The position numbers were made by a program, and so were the translations under genes. From Cheiracanthium punctorium (taxonomy: Eukaryota; Arthropoda; Arachnida; Araneae; Cheiracanthiidae): a DNA stretch of 64,000 bases. The stretch covers positions 1,178,001 through 1,242,000 of the forward strand of contig JAWZYV010012274.1 of assembly GCA_038373885.1 (NCBI GenBank), read 5' to 3'. The notes beneath the pieces were generated by a model, which ran no database searches, was not told the DNA's origin, and was given only the letters and a program-made list of their open reading frames with translations. Below, one piece after another: positions 21,800-33,668 of the stretch (within the stretch, counting starts at the first letter, position 1; each line of letters begins with the position of its first letter).

Positions 21800-23760
21800 A
21801 ATTCGTGTTTCCTTTCGAAAGATGCAATTTATTTCAAACAATACCATAGCAATAAGCATATTAATTAAAAATCAATTTCACGCTTTAATGCGACATTGAA
21901 AAACATTTTAATTTCCATCTAAAGACATTTCATTTGCAAAGAAGGGCTAGTTTTGCTTAGAGCTGGTAGAAGTGCCAAAGAATGCATCCCTGTACATTGC
22001 TCGTCAACCAATCATTTCATAACTGATTTTCTAACTTATTTTGATAGCTGACACTCTAACTAAGCTAATATAATCTTAAAATATACAAATTTATTTTAAA
22101 ATTTAAATTTATGAGTCTTTGCATGCATTTTATTAATATTTAATTCACATTTCATTCCAAAAGATGCAATTTATTTCAAACAATACCATAGCAGTAAGCT
22201 TACTTTTTAAGCAAAAAAATTTCTAAAGCAAAAAAATATAATTTCTCTGATTAATCAGACAGCCAAAACTATATTATTGCCAATCTAAGACATTTAATTT
22301 GTAAAGAATTGTTAGTTAGAATCCCCAACTTATGCAGACTCTTAATCTAAGCTAACATAATCATAAAAGATATTAAACTAATATAAAATTTAATTTATTA
22401 GTCATTACATGTTCTTTTCACATTTTAATTCATGTTTACTATCAAAAAATGTTCTTTATCTTCAAAAACACTGTTGTTGTAAGTGTGCAAATTACAAATA
22501 ATATTTATCTCATTAATCAGCTATCTGAAAATGTTTTTAATGTCCATCATAAAACAAATAATTTGTAAAGAAAGGTAGTTTTTACATGCTCCCTGTTCAT
22601 TCGTTAGCATCATTGGTCGATGAATTAATTTAACACAGTTTTTTTTTACTCATTTTCATAGTGGTCACTCCAACTAAGCTAAAATAATAAAAAATTGAGA
22701 GAATTATTTTAAAATTTAAATTTATGAGCCATTACATGTACTTTGTATTGTAAGAACTACAAAACTATTTTTAAATTAAAATTTATCTTTCAATACATGT
22801 ATTAAATTTTTAATTCACGTTTCCTTTCAGCAGATGCAATTTATTTTAAATATGATAGCAGTAAATATACTAAATAAAAATCAAATTTTTCCCATTAATC
22901 AGATATAAAAAACATATTAACGCCCATCTAAAAACATTTAATTTGTAAAGAAGGGTTAGTTTTATCTTCATGCAAGTAGAAATGCCAAAGATTGCACCCG
23001 TGTTCATTCTTGAGTATCGTTGGTCCACCAAGGAACTCATAAGTATTTTTTAAAGTTATTTTCATTGCAGACACTTTAATTAAGATAGCGTAATCATAAA
23101 AGGTACAAAACTATTTTTAAATTAAATTTATGTGTCATCACATATATATTTCTTTTAATTTGAACTGAGGATTCCTTTCAAAAGATTATATTTATTTCAA
23201 ACAATACAATAGCAGTAAGCATACACATTAAAAACCAAATTTCTCGCATTAATCAGACTGGTAAAGCATATTAATTTACATCTAAAGACATTTAATTTGT
23301 AAAGAAGGGCTAGTTTTAATTAGCACAAGTAGAACAGCCAAAGAATGCACCCCCGTTCATTCTTTAGCACCGTTGATCGACCTAGGAATTTAGAACTTTT
23401 TTTTTTTCATTGAAGACACTTTATGTAGGCTAACATAATCATAAAAGTTATTAAACTATTTTAATATGGAAATTTATAACATATTACATATATTTTTTTA
23501 CATTTTTAATTCACGTTTCCTTTCAAAAAACATTGTTTGTCTCCATAAATACTGTTGTGGTAAACGTGCAAGTTAAAAATAATATTCATCGCATTCATCA
23601 GCTATCAAAAAGGTATTAATGCCCATCTAAAAACATATAATATGTAAAGAAGAGTAGTTTTTACTTAGGAAATTTAAAAATGCCAAAGAAAGCACCCTGT
23701 TCATTCGTTAGCATCATTGGTTAACTAATTAATTTAACGTTTATTTAGTGCAGGTAAAAA
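21800..23760 (+). repeat. Tandem array of about 340-bp units with A-A-B higher-order pattern
   Basis: Six diverged units start with a tttcctttca-like phrase near 21808, 22150, 22434, 22808, 23170 and 23513. Each continues through a tttatttcaaacaatacc-like phrase, cattaatcaga, a catctaaagacatttaattt-like phrase, gtaaagaagggctag, and aatgcacccctgttcattc. Units 3 and 6 share their own variant (tgttctttatcttcaaaaac / cattgtttgtctccataaat, then actgttgt and attaatcagctatc) against the other four, giving A A B A A B with a repeat of roughly 1.0-1.08 kb. A lone inverted unit is at 32400-32665. Non-coding. Confidence 0.78.
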
Positions 23761-24164
23761 CGTAAAAGAATGAGCTCCATATGCTAATGAGGTGATCTAT
23801 AAATTTTCAACCCTTCATAATAAAATGTTTCAGAGATATCTTATAACAAAGATGATCAAGGGCCATATATGAATTTTAATGTAAACATTTATTGCTAGAG
23901 CAAAAATTTATTTTCGTTTATAATTTCTCTAAGGCCCCCTGAAATGTGATCATCTGACGTGATTTTTTCCTCTCAAAAGGCATTGAAAAGTGGCTTAAGA
24001 ATATATTTATCTTCATCTCTCTGACACTTTAGGATATAGTTTTCAAATTTTGTACATCGACTCATTAGTGGAAACACATTTTGTTAATTGGAAATTTTTT
24101 GTAAGGTGTTTGAATACAGTGGTGAAGAGAAGAGAAGATCCATATAGCTTACAAGGAACACCTT
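23761..24164. other. AT-rich sequence, no gene seen
   Basis: Follows the satellite array. No feature recognised. Confidence 0.4.
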
Positions 24165-25118
24165 AGTGCACTCAACAACAATCAAAACTACTGTGACAGT
24201 AGAAAACTCCAGAGTGGAATAAAGGCCGGTACTCATAACCGTCATTTTCTATGTATTTCAATGGAGAATAGAAAAACTGACTGAAATATTATTTCTTCAT
24301 TGTGTGTGTATGTGTATGAATGGAGGGGGAGGTGCGGTTTAGCACAGAAATCTTTTGTTGGTGGATCCCGAATGGAATTAAAAATTTTAAATTCACAAGA
24401 AGACTGTCATCTTACCCCTTATAGTGATGGAAAGATATTGGTAATGAGCATCGATTTTAAGGGGACTAAGGTCACAAAATTTCACCCTCTTGGTGAAAAG
24501 GGCAATTGCCAATTGACCACTAGGGAATAGAGAGAAAAGTAACCTTTTACCTGTGGTCCTGAATGGGGAATGAATTCGTCCAAAGTATGGGTATTACTAA
24601 CTAAGTAACAGGGTATCACCCTCTATGACTCGAAGTAACAAATCATTACTTTTAAATATGACTTGTAACTGGATAGCTCAGATGCAGAAGTTTTGACACA
24701 AAGAGTGTTTCATATTGATATTCGTACATCTAACTGATTCACATGCCCATATGATTCGTATGTTTGGTTTCTTATATGATTTGTATATTAGTACAAGTCC
24801 AAATACATGCGGTTTCAGATTAGTATAGTTATATTACATCACTTTAGTCTCATATTCGCATTCATATTTTTAGGTTCTCGTATAATCCATATCCTGGTTT
24901 TGGATCTGTAAACTGTTTGCATCCATTAAGTATCACGTGGTTTGGAATAAAGCCATGACCAATAAGTCAGAGGCTGATCCACAACTAAAATGGTTTGGTT
25001 CATAAGGCAAAAATAAAACTTGCCTGATTTTTGGACATTTTCATGAAATTCCCTGACCCTTACAGATCGATGAAGTACTCGGATTTTTCCCTGATTTCCA
25101 TGATCTGTCACCACCCTG
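24165..25118. mobile_element. Truncated TIR element related to 34199-34786
   Basis: Blocks such as cagtagaaaactccagagtg, ggcaattgccaat(c/t)gac, cacatgcccatatgattcgt and ctgtcaccaccctg align in order with the complete element at 34199-34786, with an extra about 250 bp in the middle. The left terminus is lost. The right end ccaccctg is intact. Confidence 0.55.
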
Positions 25119-25826
25119 TGGGAGGTTCTAAGATGTTCCCCAAATACTATTGTCTAAGAGTCGTAAAAAATTTTATTTTTAACCACCTCAGTGTGAAGGT
25201 AAAAAGTGCTTTGCGATGTGATCCCAGCCATTAGAATCTTTCTTTCTTATTTTTAAGCTGTTAAAGCTTTTTTAACAAAGTTTATAGAGTATTTCTTGGT
25301 ACCCTTCAACCTCCCAAGTTAAAATATTGGAGCACGTGCCCACAGACTCTGATAAGTTGAACCACCCATGGTCAAAGGGATGTCAACATCAGTAAAACAA
25401 TGCATTTTACCCCAGCGTTTCGTGACTATTTGTCAGTCTAATGTTAAAACCTTCTGCATTTCTGATAAAAAAGCTCCACATCTACACCTTCATCATTGGA
25501 GGTGACCAACATAATTCCTGAATCCTTCTGGTGAAAACAAAACAAAGGGGAGAGATGGGGAAGAAAACAGTGATACACTTTTATATTTAGAGCTTTTAAG
25601 TGTAATCGACCTGGAGGAAGAAATATGATTGAGTAATTTTTTGCAATTTTTAATTTAGCTAGTGATGATTAAATTAACAATAAAGTGATTAGCTGTTTGT
25701 GTTATTTCTTTTGGATTCTTGGTTTTTTGAAAAAATTGTCAATTATTGTTAATTTCAATAATTTTTCTGACAGTTAATATTTTTTTTCTTTTATTTTTCT
25801 GATAACTAGATTAACAGACATTTCCA
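25119..25826. other. Intergenic sequence, no gene seen
   Basis: The interval between the nuclear receptor 3' side and the 3' end of the C22orf39-like gene. AT-rich; nothing recognised. Confidence 0.4.
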
Positions 25827-25832
25827 TTTATT
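25827..25832 (-). terminator. Candidate polyadenylation signal AATAAA for the C22orf39-like gene
   Basis: The - strand AATAAA lies about 120 nt downstream of the stop codon at 25951, a typical distance for a short 3' UTR. Confidence 0.5.
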
Positions 25833-25950
25833 TTTTCCCAAATATTTTGGAGAATGAGCAGTTTCAGGCATTTACATGTTAGTTGAAAATTGAAAAAAAA
25901 AAAATTTATCTTCATAAATAATAATTTTAATGCACATAAACATAAGTGAG

Positions 25951-26181
25951 CTACATTATAGTACATCTAAATCCTGTAAATACTTTTGTTGGTGCAATAC
26001 CTTCATTTAACAAATTTTGTGTTTCAACTAATAAAGAATTTTTCTTTTTTTCTACCATCCATTCAGGCATTGGCGAACTCCAGTTTTCAGGAGGTTTGTT
26101 GCGGTATTCCCAGACATCATTTTGATTAACGGTATCTTTCCTTATCTTGTACCTATTATTTTCACTTTCAATAACAGCTTC
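25951..26181 (-). CDS. C22orf39: C22orf39/PANTS-like protein, last exon
   Basis: The exon begins right after a strong acceptor (tattttatatttacag on the - strand) in phase 0 and runs 76 codons to the stop. It reads EAVIESENNRYKIRKDTVNQ, then VWEYRNKPPENWSSP and MPEWMVEKKK. The E-x-E...R, W and PP-x-x-W spacing matches the C-terminal half of vertebrate C22orf39 (SESERAR..., VWAPRQSPPPDWHLPLP in kind). It adds a longer tail of about 35 residues absent from the human protein. It joins the exon at 32801-32919 in frame across a 6.6 kb intron that holds two transposons. Family function is poorly defined; a vertebrate member is reported as a synaptic protein. Confidence 0.8.
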   Translation of the reverse strand, partial: EAVIESENNRYKIRKDTVNQNDVWEYRNKPPENWSSPMPEWMVEKKKNSLLVETQNLLNEGIAPTKVFTGFRCTIM

Positions 26182-26510
26182 CTGTAAATATAAAATAAAT
26201 GAAGAATCAGTACCATAATAATCCACCTAAATTAAACAGATTAAAGACAATTATTACAGAAACCTCCTCTATTAACATGCAATAGGATATAAAGATTTGT
26301 GATGGATGCATAAATTAGAAAGTAATGGTACATTTAATGCTCATAGAAAAGTAAAATTTATGTGGTTCATTTCAATTATAGCTATTTAGAATCTAATCAA
26401 ATTTTCTTTTGCACATAGAAAATTTTCAGAAAATGTGGAAAGAGTATGTTTTATGAGATAATATGGATAGAAAATATCAGAAAACAGAGTGAAAATACAC
26501 AAATATACAT
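26182..26510 (-). other. Intron sequence next to the last exon
   Basis: Non-coding intron between the acceptor of the last exon and the transposon starting at 26511. Confidence 0.6.
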
Positions 26511-29500
26511 TAGGGTGGTCCAAAAAAGGCCGATTTTAACTTTTTATTTATTTTTTCCAGTCTCACCCTCTAAATTTGTTCCTTTACAGTAGAAAACAAT
26601 GTTGGAAAAGTTTGAATGAAAAAAAAAAATATTTAAAGGTAGCTCAAGGTGGTTGAAGTTGCATGTAAAATTGTGTTAATACTGATGATACAAAAATAAC
26701 AGAATTTTAATATTAAATTAATCGATTAAATTTTAATTAACACAAATGCATACATCTACACATATATAAAGTAAAATACTAATTTTAATTTGAGTACATT
26801 TCAATTTGTCAAGTCCTTTTTTCTGCTATCAGGATAGGCTTTTCGATGATCATCGACAACTTTCATCAAAACCTGAAATTGAGGTTCGCTTCGTGTAAGA
26901 AGTCCAGTATATTCTTTTACCAAAGCAATACCTCTCTCGGCATGATCATTTACAACATTTATAGCTTGAACACATTTTAAGGCAGTGCAGTAATCGAAAT
27001 CAGAGTTCCAGTGTTCAGGGTCTACTTGGAGGAATCCATGTGGTATATTCATTACTTTGAAGATCTCGAAAGACTGTTGGGTTACAAATTCCTCAAACTT
27101 CCTTTCATGGAAAGCTTCAAGGGAAACTGTTATCCTTTTCTCAGGATTCTTCGTGCCTTTTTGATTTTTTAGGGCTTCAACTACCAGTTTTTTTGTTGAA
27201 AGAGCTAACTGGCTGTCAAAAAGAGACAGTGCAGAAAGATCTTCAGACAAATACCACAGATGTTTTGCAAACTTTTCTGATGCAGCTTTTGAAATTCCTT
27301 GATGAATCTTAGAATAGTCTAACAAACTATTCATTATTTGAAAATCATTGTATGGCGAGGTTTCAGTAACTGAAGCAGTCATCCACGCTTTAAAGTACAT
27401 TCTGACTATAAAAACACAGACATCGCGTAGACCACTTTTTTCCTTTTTTGTGAGTTTGAATTGGGATTTAAAGATATATATCTTCAAAGAATATATCCCC
27501 TTACACATCCAACAAGCATGGTGCATTGCTCCTGGATGCCTGAAACTAATCCCTCTGGCAGGTATCCCTCCAAGGAAAATAACAACAAGTTCTAGAAATT
27601 CTTGATAATCATCTCTTGTTATAAGTGATAATTCTTGTCTAGCAGCGAACTCCAAAATATCATCTTTTACATCTTGCACAAGGGATAAAATATTATCATC
27701 TTTCACATCTGCTTCAAATTTGTCTCTATTTAGGAACTGCCACAAATCTTGGAAACGTTTGAATAAAAGTACTTCTGGGCATGAAGAGGTTCCTAAAGCA
27801 ATATTAAAAACTTTTCCAATGATAAGCTCCATAATATGATGACGGCAGGCAAAAGAAAAAAGTTTCTTTCCCAACTTTTTCTCTAAAAGAACGCAAGCAC
27901 CTTTATCCTTTCCACTATTTGCGGAAGTTTTATCAAAGCTCATTCCAAATACTTTGTCAGCAATATTCCATTCTTTCAGAGCTTCGTAAAATGCATGGGC
28001 TTATGCTTCACCTGTTCCTGAAGGAAGTTTAGTAACTGAGATTAACTGCGAAACCCCATTTCCAGACACTAAAATTGGCAGTCTGTCTGTTTTCTTTTTG
28101 GTAGTTAAAGTTAGCTCTGATAACAGTTTTCCATCCCAGTGTACAATCAGAGGAACATTACTTTGTAGTTGTGATTTTACTTTGTTGGCTTGTTCAATTC
28201 TATTTCTGATTCTCTGTCGGCGAATTGAACTTCTGCTTAGGCTGACATCTCTCACATCGATACCCAAACTCTTGGCAGTTTCTGAAACCACAAACATAGC
28301 TTTTCTGTCAGATACTTTTGTCCTATCTAGAGCTGCTGTTAACTCTGGTGTTATAATGTTGTAACGTCTTTTTTTAGCTTTTGATGGACCAGGACCCGGT
28401 GTTGCTCTGTCATCTTCAAACAATTCTACTGCTTTTCAGTATGATTTTCATCTTCATCTGAGTTATTTATAAAATCTAATGCTGTTTCCTGCAAATCTTT
28501 CATGTTCTGTAATTTCTTGTTCAGAAGGCTTTTTTTTTTTTCATCAGCAAGTTTTTCTTTCTGAAAAAGATTTCTATCAACACTAATCATGGATCCTCGT
28601 CTTCCATCTTCCCGCTGAGCTAGCAAGAAATCTCTGTCCTCAGCTATTTTTATTATGTCAAATGCATTGGCATGGGCAATATCAAATAAATTATTTAATT
28701 TTGAAGAGAATACACTCTCTTTAGTCTTTTGATTGGGTGTTTTACGTCCTTTGTTCTTTTTTTAACAATCTCCATTCTTCAAACAGTTTCTCTAATTTTT
28801 TTTTTTTTTTGACAATGCTGTGGATCCCGCATGGGAATTCTGGCTTTCACCCAAAACTTTGCAATCTCGGCTATTGTTGCCTTAGATGCTTCTTGCACTG
28901 TAGCTTTCAACTCAATATGGTGGTGAAGAAAAAATTTCAATGACATACCTATTGAAGGCAATTTATTACCGCTAAGTTTATTCAGAGTATTTCCGAGAAG
29001 GTAAACTTCATTTTTAGATCTTGTTTCCATGTTTCTAACACAGAACAACAAAACTAAATAAACCTAAATCAGATGGTTGCAGTTAAGGTTGCATGGTTAC
29101 AGATTAATGGGTTAGTTAAATCTAAAAATACAGTTGTAGTAAAACTTAATAAAAGTAACTTTAAAAATACTAAATATTATAATTTAAAGACCAAAAAATA
29201 ATTTACAACTACCACCAACTGAAGGCAAAAATAATAATAAAAAAAACTGTTCTCAAATTTTGGTGCCACCATCTATGAGAGTTAAGTGGACTACTGGGAT
29301 ATAACAGATATTATCTACTGTAAGTGCTAAAAATACTTTTAAACAAACTCTTGATTTATAAATAATATAATTTTTTGTGTAATATATACAAACAAGTTTT
29401 AAATACATTAAAATAATTTTTATATATTGAGATGAGAGATGATTTTCTAAATAAGAAAAGCAAAAAACAACAAAATGACCTCAAAGTATGAAACTTTAGC

Positions 29501-29630
29501 TTCCTTGAGCTACCTCTAAATATTGTTTGTTAGTGATTAAATTTTGCCATAATTATTTTTAGATATATTGAAACAAATTTGGAGGGTGAGAACATGAAAA
29601 TTCAAAACTTCAATATTTTGGACCACCCTA
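26511..29630 (-). mobile_element. DNA transposon with 8-bp duplication and unfamiliar hAT-like transposase
   Basis: The inverted ends are TAGGGTGGTCCAAAA and TTTTGGACCACCCTA, and an identical atatacat flanks both sides (26503-26510 and 29631-29638). The 3120-bp element carries one decayed transposase on the - strand. The 8-bp duplication fits hAT, though other superfamilies also make 8 bp. It lies in the last intron of the C22orf39-like gene in the same orientation as that gene. The perfect duplication with few breaks in the coding region suggests moderate age. Confidence 0.9.
26801..29030 (-). pseudogene. Transposase with D, D and CxxH-type motifs, broken
   Basis: From an ATG at 29030 the - strand reads METRSKNEVYLLGNTLNKL, with frameshifts near the poly-T runs at 28796-28810 and 28757-28763 and near 28430, and a single in-frame TAA at 28001-28003; otherwise long frames remain. 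Motifs in order: PLIVHWDGK (candidate first catalytic Asp), PSGTGEA, GMSFDKTSANSG (second Asp), ACRHHIMEL (like the hAT CxxH region), IPARGISFRHPGAMHHACWM, and near the end NVVNDHAERGIALVKEY (candidate catalytic Glu). The last 380 codons (27943-26801) are uninterrupted. I know the motif set from widespread uncharacterised invertebrate proteins and infer an RNase H-fold transposase from the 8-bp duplication and Asp spacing. Not functional as written. Confidence 0.78.
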
Positions 29631-29644
29631 ATATACATCCTTAT

Positions 29645-31234
29645 TAGAGGTGTGCCTGATATCTCTATCTATAGATGTTTGAAGAAAAAAAAGATATAAC
29701 TCCATATCTACATCTGTCTGAGCAAAAAGACATTATCTGCATTGGTCTGGACAAAAATACATTATCTGCATCTGTCTGAGCAAAAAGATGATATCTGCAT
29801 CTAGATCTGTCAGAACAAAACAAAAAAAAATATTTTCCAGATCTGCTCTCTTTCAGTGGATCCTTTAATGGCTTTTCAGGATAAGCCAAAAAAATGAAAG
29901 AGTCAAATTATTCTATAATATTAATTAATTTTTTTGTAATTAAACATAAATTTTATTGCCTAAAACTTAATAATTACAGTTCATTATTTTTAAGGGAATC
30001 TTCTTGTTTATCACAAAAATTCCTTGTCTAAATTAGTACTAGTAATTTAAAGCAATTAGCATGTATTTGCTAGTAGAGTAACTTCGTAAGTTTTTTGGAT
30101 ATTTATACGTAGTGGACTTCAACAACTCCCCAAACACTAAAGAACTCCATCTCGTATTCTTGCTACAGAAAATGTAACTTTCATATAGGGAACTAAAATC
30201 ATTCTATGAAGGGCTTAGACACCCCCTTCCTTAGTTAGCATATGGTATTTATGTATAATTATTCATAATTTTTAATGTTACATTACCAGAAAACCATCCT
30301 GTTATGATACAAAATTTTTTCTGAAAGTTTCTTTTAACCAACAGAGGTTTATTCTTAATTACAGTGTCTAATACAGCTTGTGAAGAGACATCCTAAAAAT
30401 TTTCAAGTATCTGGCATAGTTAGTTGTATTTAGATACCAAAACCACATAGTTTTTTCAAACTATTGTCGTAACAAGGCAACAATAGGTTTTGTAAATTTG
30501 AAAAGCTACTTCGTTTTGTAGAAGTGTTTTGATAATTTAATGTTCTAAAACACTGTTAAGATTTCCTCCCCCTCCCCCTAATTGAAGGGACACTTGCTGC
30601 CACACGCCTTTGCCACAACTAAGGCCCAAACTACTGGCCATTTCAATATGGGGGCAACCAATGGACAGCCAGTATTACCTTCTATGAGTAGTTTCCTAAT
30701 TCTGTACCAGAAGAGTGACCTAGCACCTGAAATTGGTATCCCCTGATGCATCATTTGAACATGGAGGACATAAGAGCCATAAACAGATTTAACATGCACC
30801 AGTTTTCATTAGCATACACAGCCCCACAGCAGCCCAGGCGAGAGAGGTTTTCATCCTCCCAATCAGTTGCCAAGCCAGTGCTGCTTCGATTTCTATGCTC
30901 TTATCGCAACAGACCTTAGGTGCTGGCCACTGCAGGACCCTGTTTAGATTATTAAAAATGTTATTTTAGCCACTACATTATTTTTTTAATCCATGCAACA
31001 CACATGATCTGAAAGTTATCATTGTGATAGATTATTTCACAGACATTCTGTATGAAATTATCACTTCAAGATGGATTATTCTTAAAAATAATTTCTAAGC
31101 AAAAAGATCTGTACCTGCAGAGATGACATTAAATTATTGATTTTCATATCCTTATCTGTAGATATAAAAACAAGTTATACAGTTTCAGATCCATATCCGT
31201 GGATCTAACTTTTTAATGATCCGGCACACCTCTA
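29645..31234. mobile_element. Non-autonomous hAT-like element, 1.6 kb
   Basis: The termini tagaggtgtgcctgat and atccggcacacctcta are inverted, with flanks atccttat (29637-29644) and atcctcat (31235-31242), one mismatch. Subterminal arrays of atctgcatctgtctgagc-like units (29700-29815, about 38-bp spacing) and atccatatccgtggat near the right end may be transposase-binding repeats. A SINE-like repeat (30577-30960) is nested inside. No transposase is recognised. Its left duplication overlaps the right duplication of the transposon at 26511-29630. Confidence 0.82.
30577..30960 (-). repeat. Dispersed SINE-like repeat (copy 2)
   Basis: Reverse-orientation copy of the 17020-17360 repeat, more complete at its 3' end. 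That end holds gcccccatattgaaatggcc, agtagtttgggccttagttg and tggcaaaggcg, a block also found in the unrelated-looking SINE at 50120-50365 and at 61930-62045. It is nested in the hAT-like element 29645-31234. Confidence 0.65.
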
Positions 31235-31242
31235 ATCCTCAT

Positions 31243-32399
31243 ATGATGATTTGCAACTGTCCATTTTCAAAAGGCAGACATTTCACTTGTGGAAGAGTCT
31301 ACTCCACAAAGGAATATGCTACAGTGAGTAGTTTCAAAATTTCTATTTTAAGCATGTTAGAGTTCCCGCTAGAGCATGAGACTGCGAGAATCTCGCATAA
31401 ATTTCTTAAATCTTGTACAAAAAATATTACAGCGTGAGGCATTCTCACGCTGCAAAATATTCGCCACCTGCTTGAGATTCTCGTGCGATGTTTAAAAACA
31501 CCAGTTTACAGATACAAAAATTTGTTTTCACTCTACTACAGTCAAAATTAAGGAAAGAATCGTCGTTAACATCGGAGAGAAAGACTTCGATAACAAGCTG
31601 CCGCAGCTGCAAAGAAGCGTCCCCCCCCTCCCCCTTCCTCTCTAGAGCTTCTGTTCAGAGATAACACAGTTGAATTATCGGAATGCAAAGAGAAATATTA
31701 ATTAATGCTATCCTCACTCAGCTGACGTGTTGAATTTTTTCCTCCTGCTCCGGTAGGTGTAAAATGTTTTGCTTTTGTAATGCCTGTACGTAGTGTATGA
31801 GTCTTGAGAGCATTTCATCTGTTTGTTTTTTTATATACCACCGCGATTCATGGAATTATTGATATCCTCTGGCAGTTTGAAATTTACATACCCCCCTTCA
31901 GTTCTAAGTTTAGTTGTGGTTCACAGTAAGAGTTAATCAATCTTTTAAGAAGACAACCAACAAGAAAAAAAAAAAAGAGGGAAGCTGAAATTTTCCGGTT
32001 AAATGTCGAATAATCTAGCTTTTACTGTAGTAAGAATTTGAATTTAAATATATCTGTTTTAACTTTGCCACATATACTTGTATCTTACCAACTCTGCAGT
32101 ATAATATAATTTAATATTTATATAAATATATTATATAAATATTAAGTTATATCATATAATTTTATTATACTAGATAAAATATTATAGTTAATACTGTTGC
32201 TTGTGGTTAAACTGGATGTGATTCTTTGAGACTTTTGAATATTCATTACAATTCAAATACAAATTTCAGTGCACTTGTGCAAATTTAAGCAATCTTATTA
32301 GAATAGCTGATGGAAATATCAATTTAGAAAGTTTTCCATATGATTAAGCTGCTACAATTTTAAATGAACGGAAAAGTGTCAGCTATTAAAATAATTTAG
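31243..32399. other. Intron sequence, no exon seen
   Basis: It contains a perfect short hairpin (cagcgtgag...ctcacgctg, about 31428-31452) and a mirrored gagaatctcg / gagattctcg pair around it, possibly an unrecognised small element. A GC-richer stretch lies at 31560-31760. An AT palindrome is near 32100-32165. Confidence 0.4.
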
Positions 32400-32665
32400 A
32401 AAATAAGTTATAAATTGATTGGTTGACAAACAATATACGGGGATGCATTCTTTGGCATTTCTACTTACGCTTAGCAAACGAAGTCCTTTTTTACAAATTA
32501 AATGTCTTTAGATGGAAATTAGAATGTTTTTCCATGTTGCATTACAGTGAGAAATTTGATTTTAATCAGTATGCTTAGTGCTATAGTAGTGTTTTAAATA
32601 AATTGCATCATTTGAAAGGAAACATGAATTAAAAATTTAAAAAATACATGTCATTGGCTAATAAG
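32400..32665 (-). repeat. Single inverted unit of the 21.8-23.8 kb satellite family
   Basis: Read on the - strand it contains cctttcaaatgatgcaattt, the actatag and taagcatact blocks, a catctaaagacatttaattt-like phrase and gccaaagaatgcatcccc, in the same order as the type A units of the array about 9 kb away. It shows the unit is also dispersed singly. Confidence 0.75.
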
Positions 32666-32800
32666 TGATCAGTTGTGCCCGGTCCTGGGGGTACCATAAT
32701 ATACATAATACAAACAAGCAGTAGGAATTGAAAATTAAAAACACTTTGTTCAAATATTATCTCATAAAATTTATAAATATAACATAAGAATTCAACAAAC

Positions 32801-32919
32801 CAAAGATTTCAAATTTTCATTATTTCGAAATTCTATGCAATTAGCATAATCTTTTTTCCACTGTGAACAGTCTAAAACTTCACCATGGACAAAGTATTGA
32901 TGAAAACGACTTGCTACAC
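32801..32919 (-). CDS. C22orf39: C22orf39/PANTS-like protein, third coding exon
   Basis: The exon follows acceptor ttttctag and ends at a GTTTGT donor. It supplies two bases of a split Ser codon plus 39 codons: VASRFHQYFVHGEVLDCSQW, KKDYANCIEFRNNENLKSL. FHQYFVHGE aligns with human LHHYYVHGE, and C-SQWKKDYAN-C is the second CX9C motif of the family. Phase 0 at its 3' end matches the last exon. Together with the CX9C in exon 2 it gives a twin-CX9C (CHCH-like) helical hairpin, a fold typical of small disulfide-bonded proteins of the mitochondrial intermembrane space; location is inferred. Confidence 0.88.
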
Positions 32920-33248
32920 CTAGAAAACATTACAAATCTGTTAACATTGATGTTTATAAATGATCAAAAATAATAAGTAATACATAATTCAAACCAAATT
33001 TATTTTATTTTTTGTATAAAGTACTTGTTTCATAAAATTAGCATATCAACATTTAAAATATACACTTTTATATTCCATAGACACACTTTCAAGTTTTTCT
33101 ATATATTCTACATTTTAAAGAATCACACACATACACAAACATAAAACATTGAATGCTCTATTTTATCAATTAACCCTAGTATTGATGATCAAACACCCCC
33201 GTATTATTAATGACCTAGTGCCGCAGTACTCATATTGAACATCTACGC
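32920..33248 (-). other. Intron sequence
   Basis: AT-rich intron 5' of the third coding exon. No other feature. Confidence 0.5.
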
Positions 33249-33426
33249 CAGGTATGGGTAACCTTTGGAAAGTCGCGGGCCAAATTTTAGGATGTTAGCG
33301 ATGTCGCGGGCCAAACTTTCAGATGTTAAGGAAGTCGCGGGCCATATAATTTGGGTTTATATGGGTTTGATATGTTCCGCGGGGCGGATCAAAAGTCGGG
33401 GCGGGCCAGGTGGTTGCCCATATGTG
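33249..33426. mobile_element. hAT-type MITE (caggtatgggtaacc family)
   Basis: Ends caggtatgggtaacc and ggttgcccatatgtg are inverted; flanks atctacgc (33241-33248) and atctacac (33427-33434) differ by one base. The repeated gtcgcgggcca phrase inside is typical of this terminal class, also seen at 50476-51176. 178 bp, non-coding. Confidence 0.85.
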
Positions 33427-33668
33427 ATCTACACTCTTTGTTTGTTTCATTACCTGTTACTGATTTTATAATCAAGTAATAACTTACTGCATGACTTGAA
33501 TAATAAATAATTAAAAGAAAAATAAATAATTCATAATAGTAATAATAATTATTATTATGCTTGATTATGTTGGTCATAATAATTTACAATCTGTATATAC
33601 AAGAGAGACAATAATGGGTACCTTAGTAAGTACCTAAATTTTGAGTAATGATATAAGAAAGTATAATG

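Noticed and set aside
21800..23760. CRISPR-like array
   Set aside because: Units are about 340 bp and diverged with no short identical repeat-spacer pattern; it is an ordinary satellite type of array.
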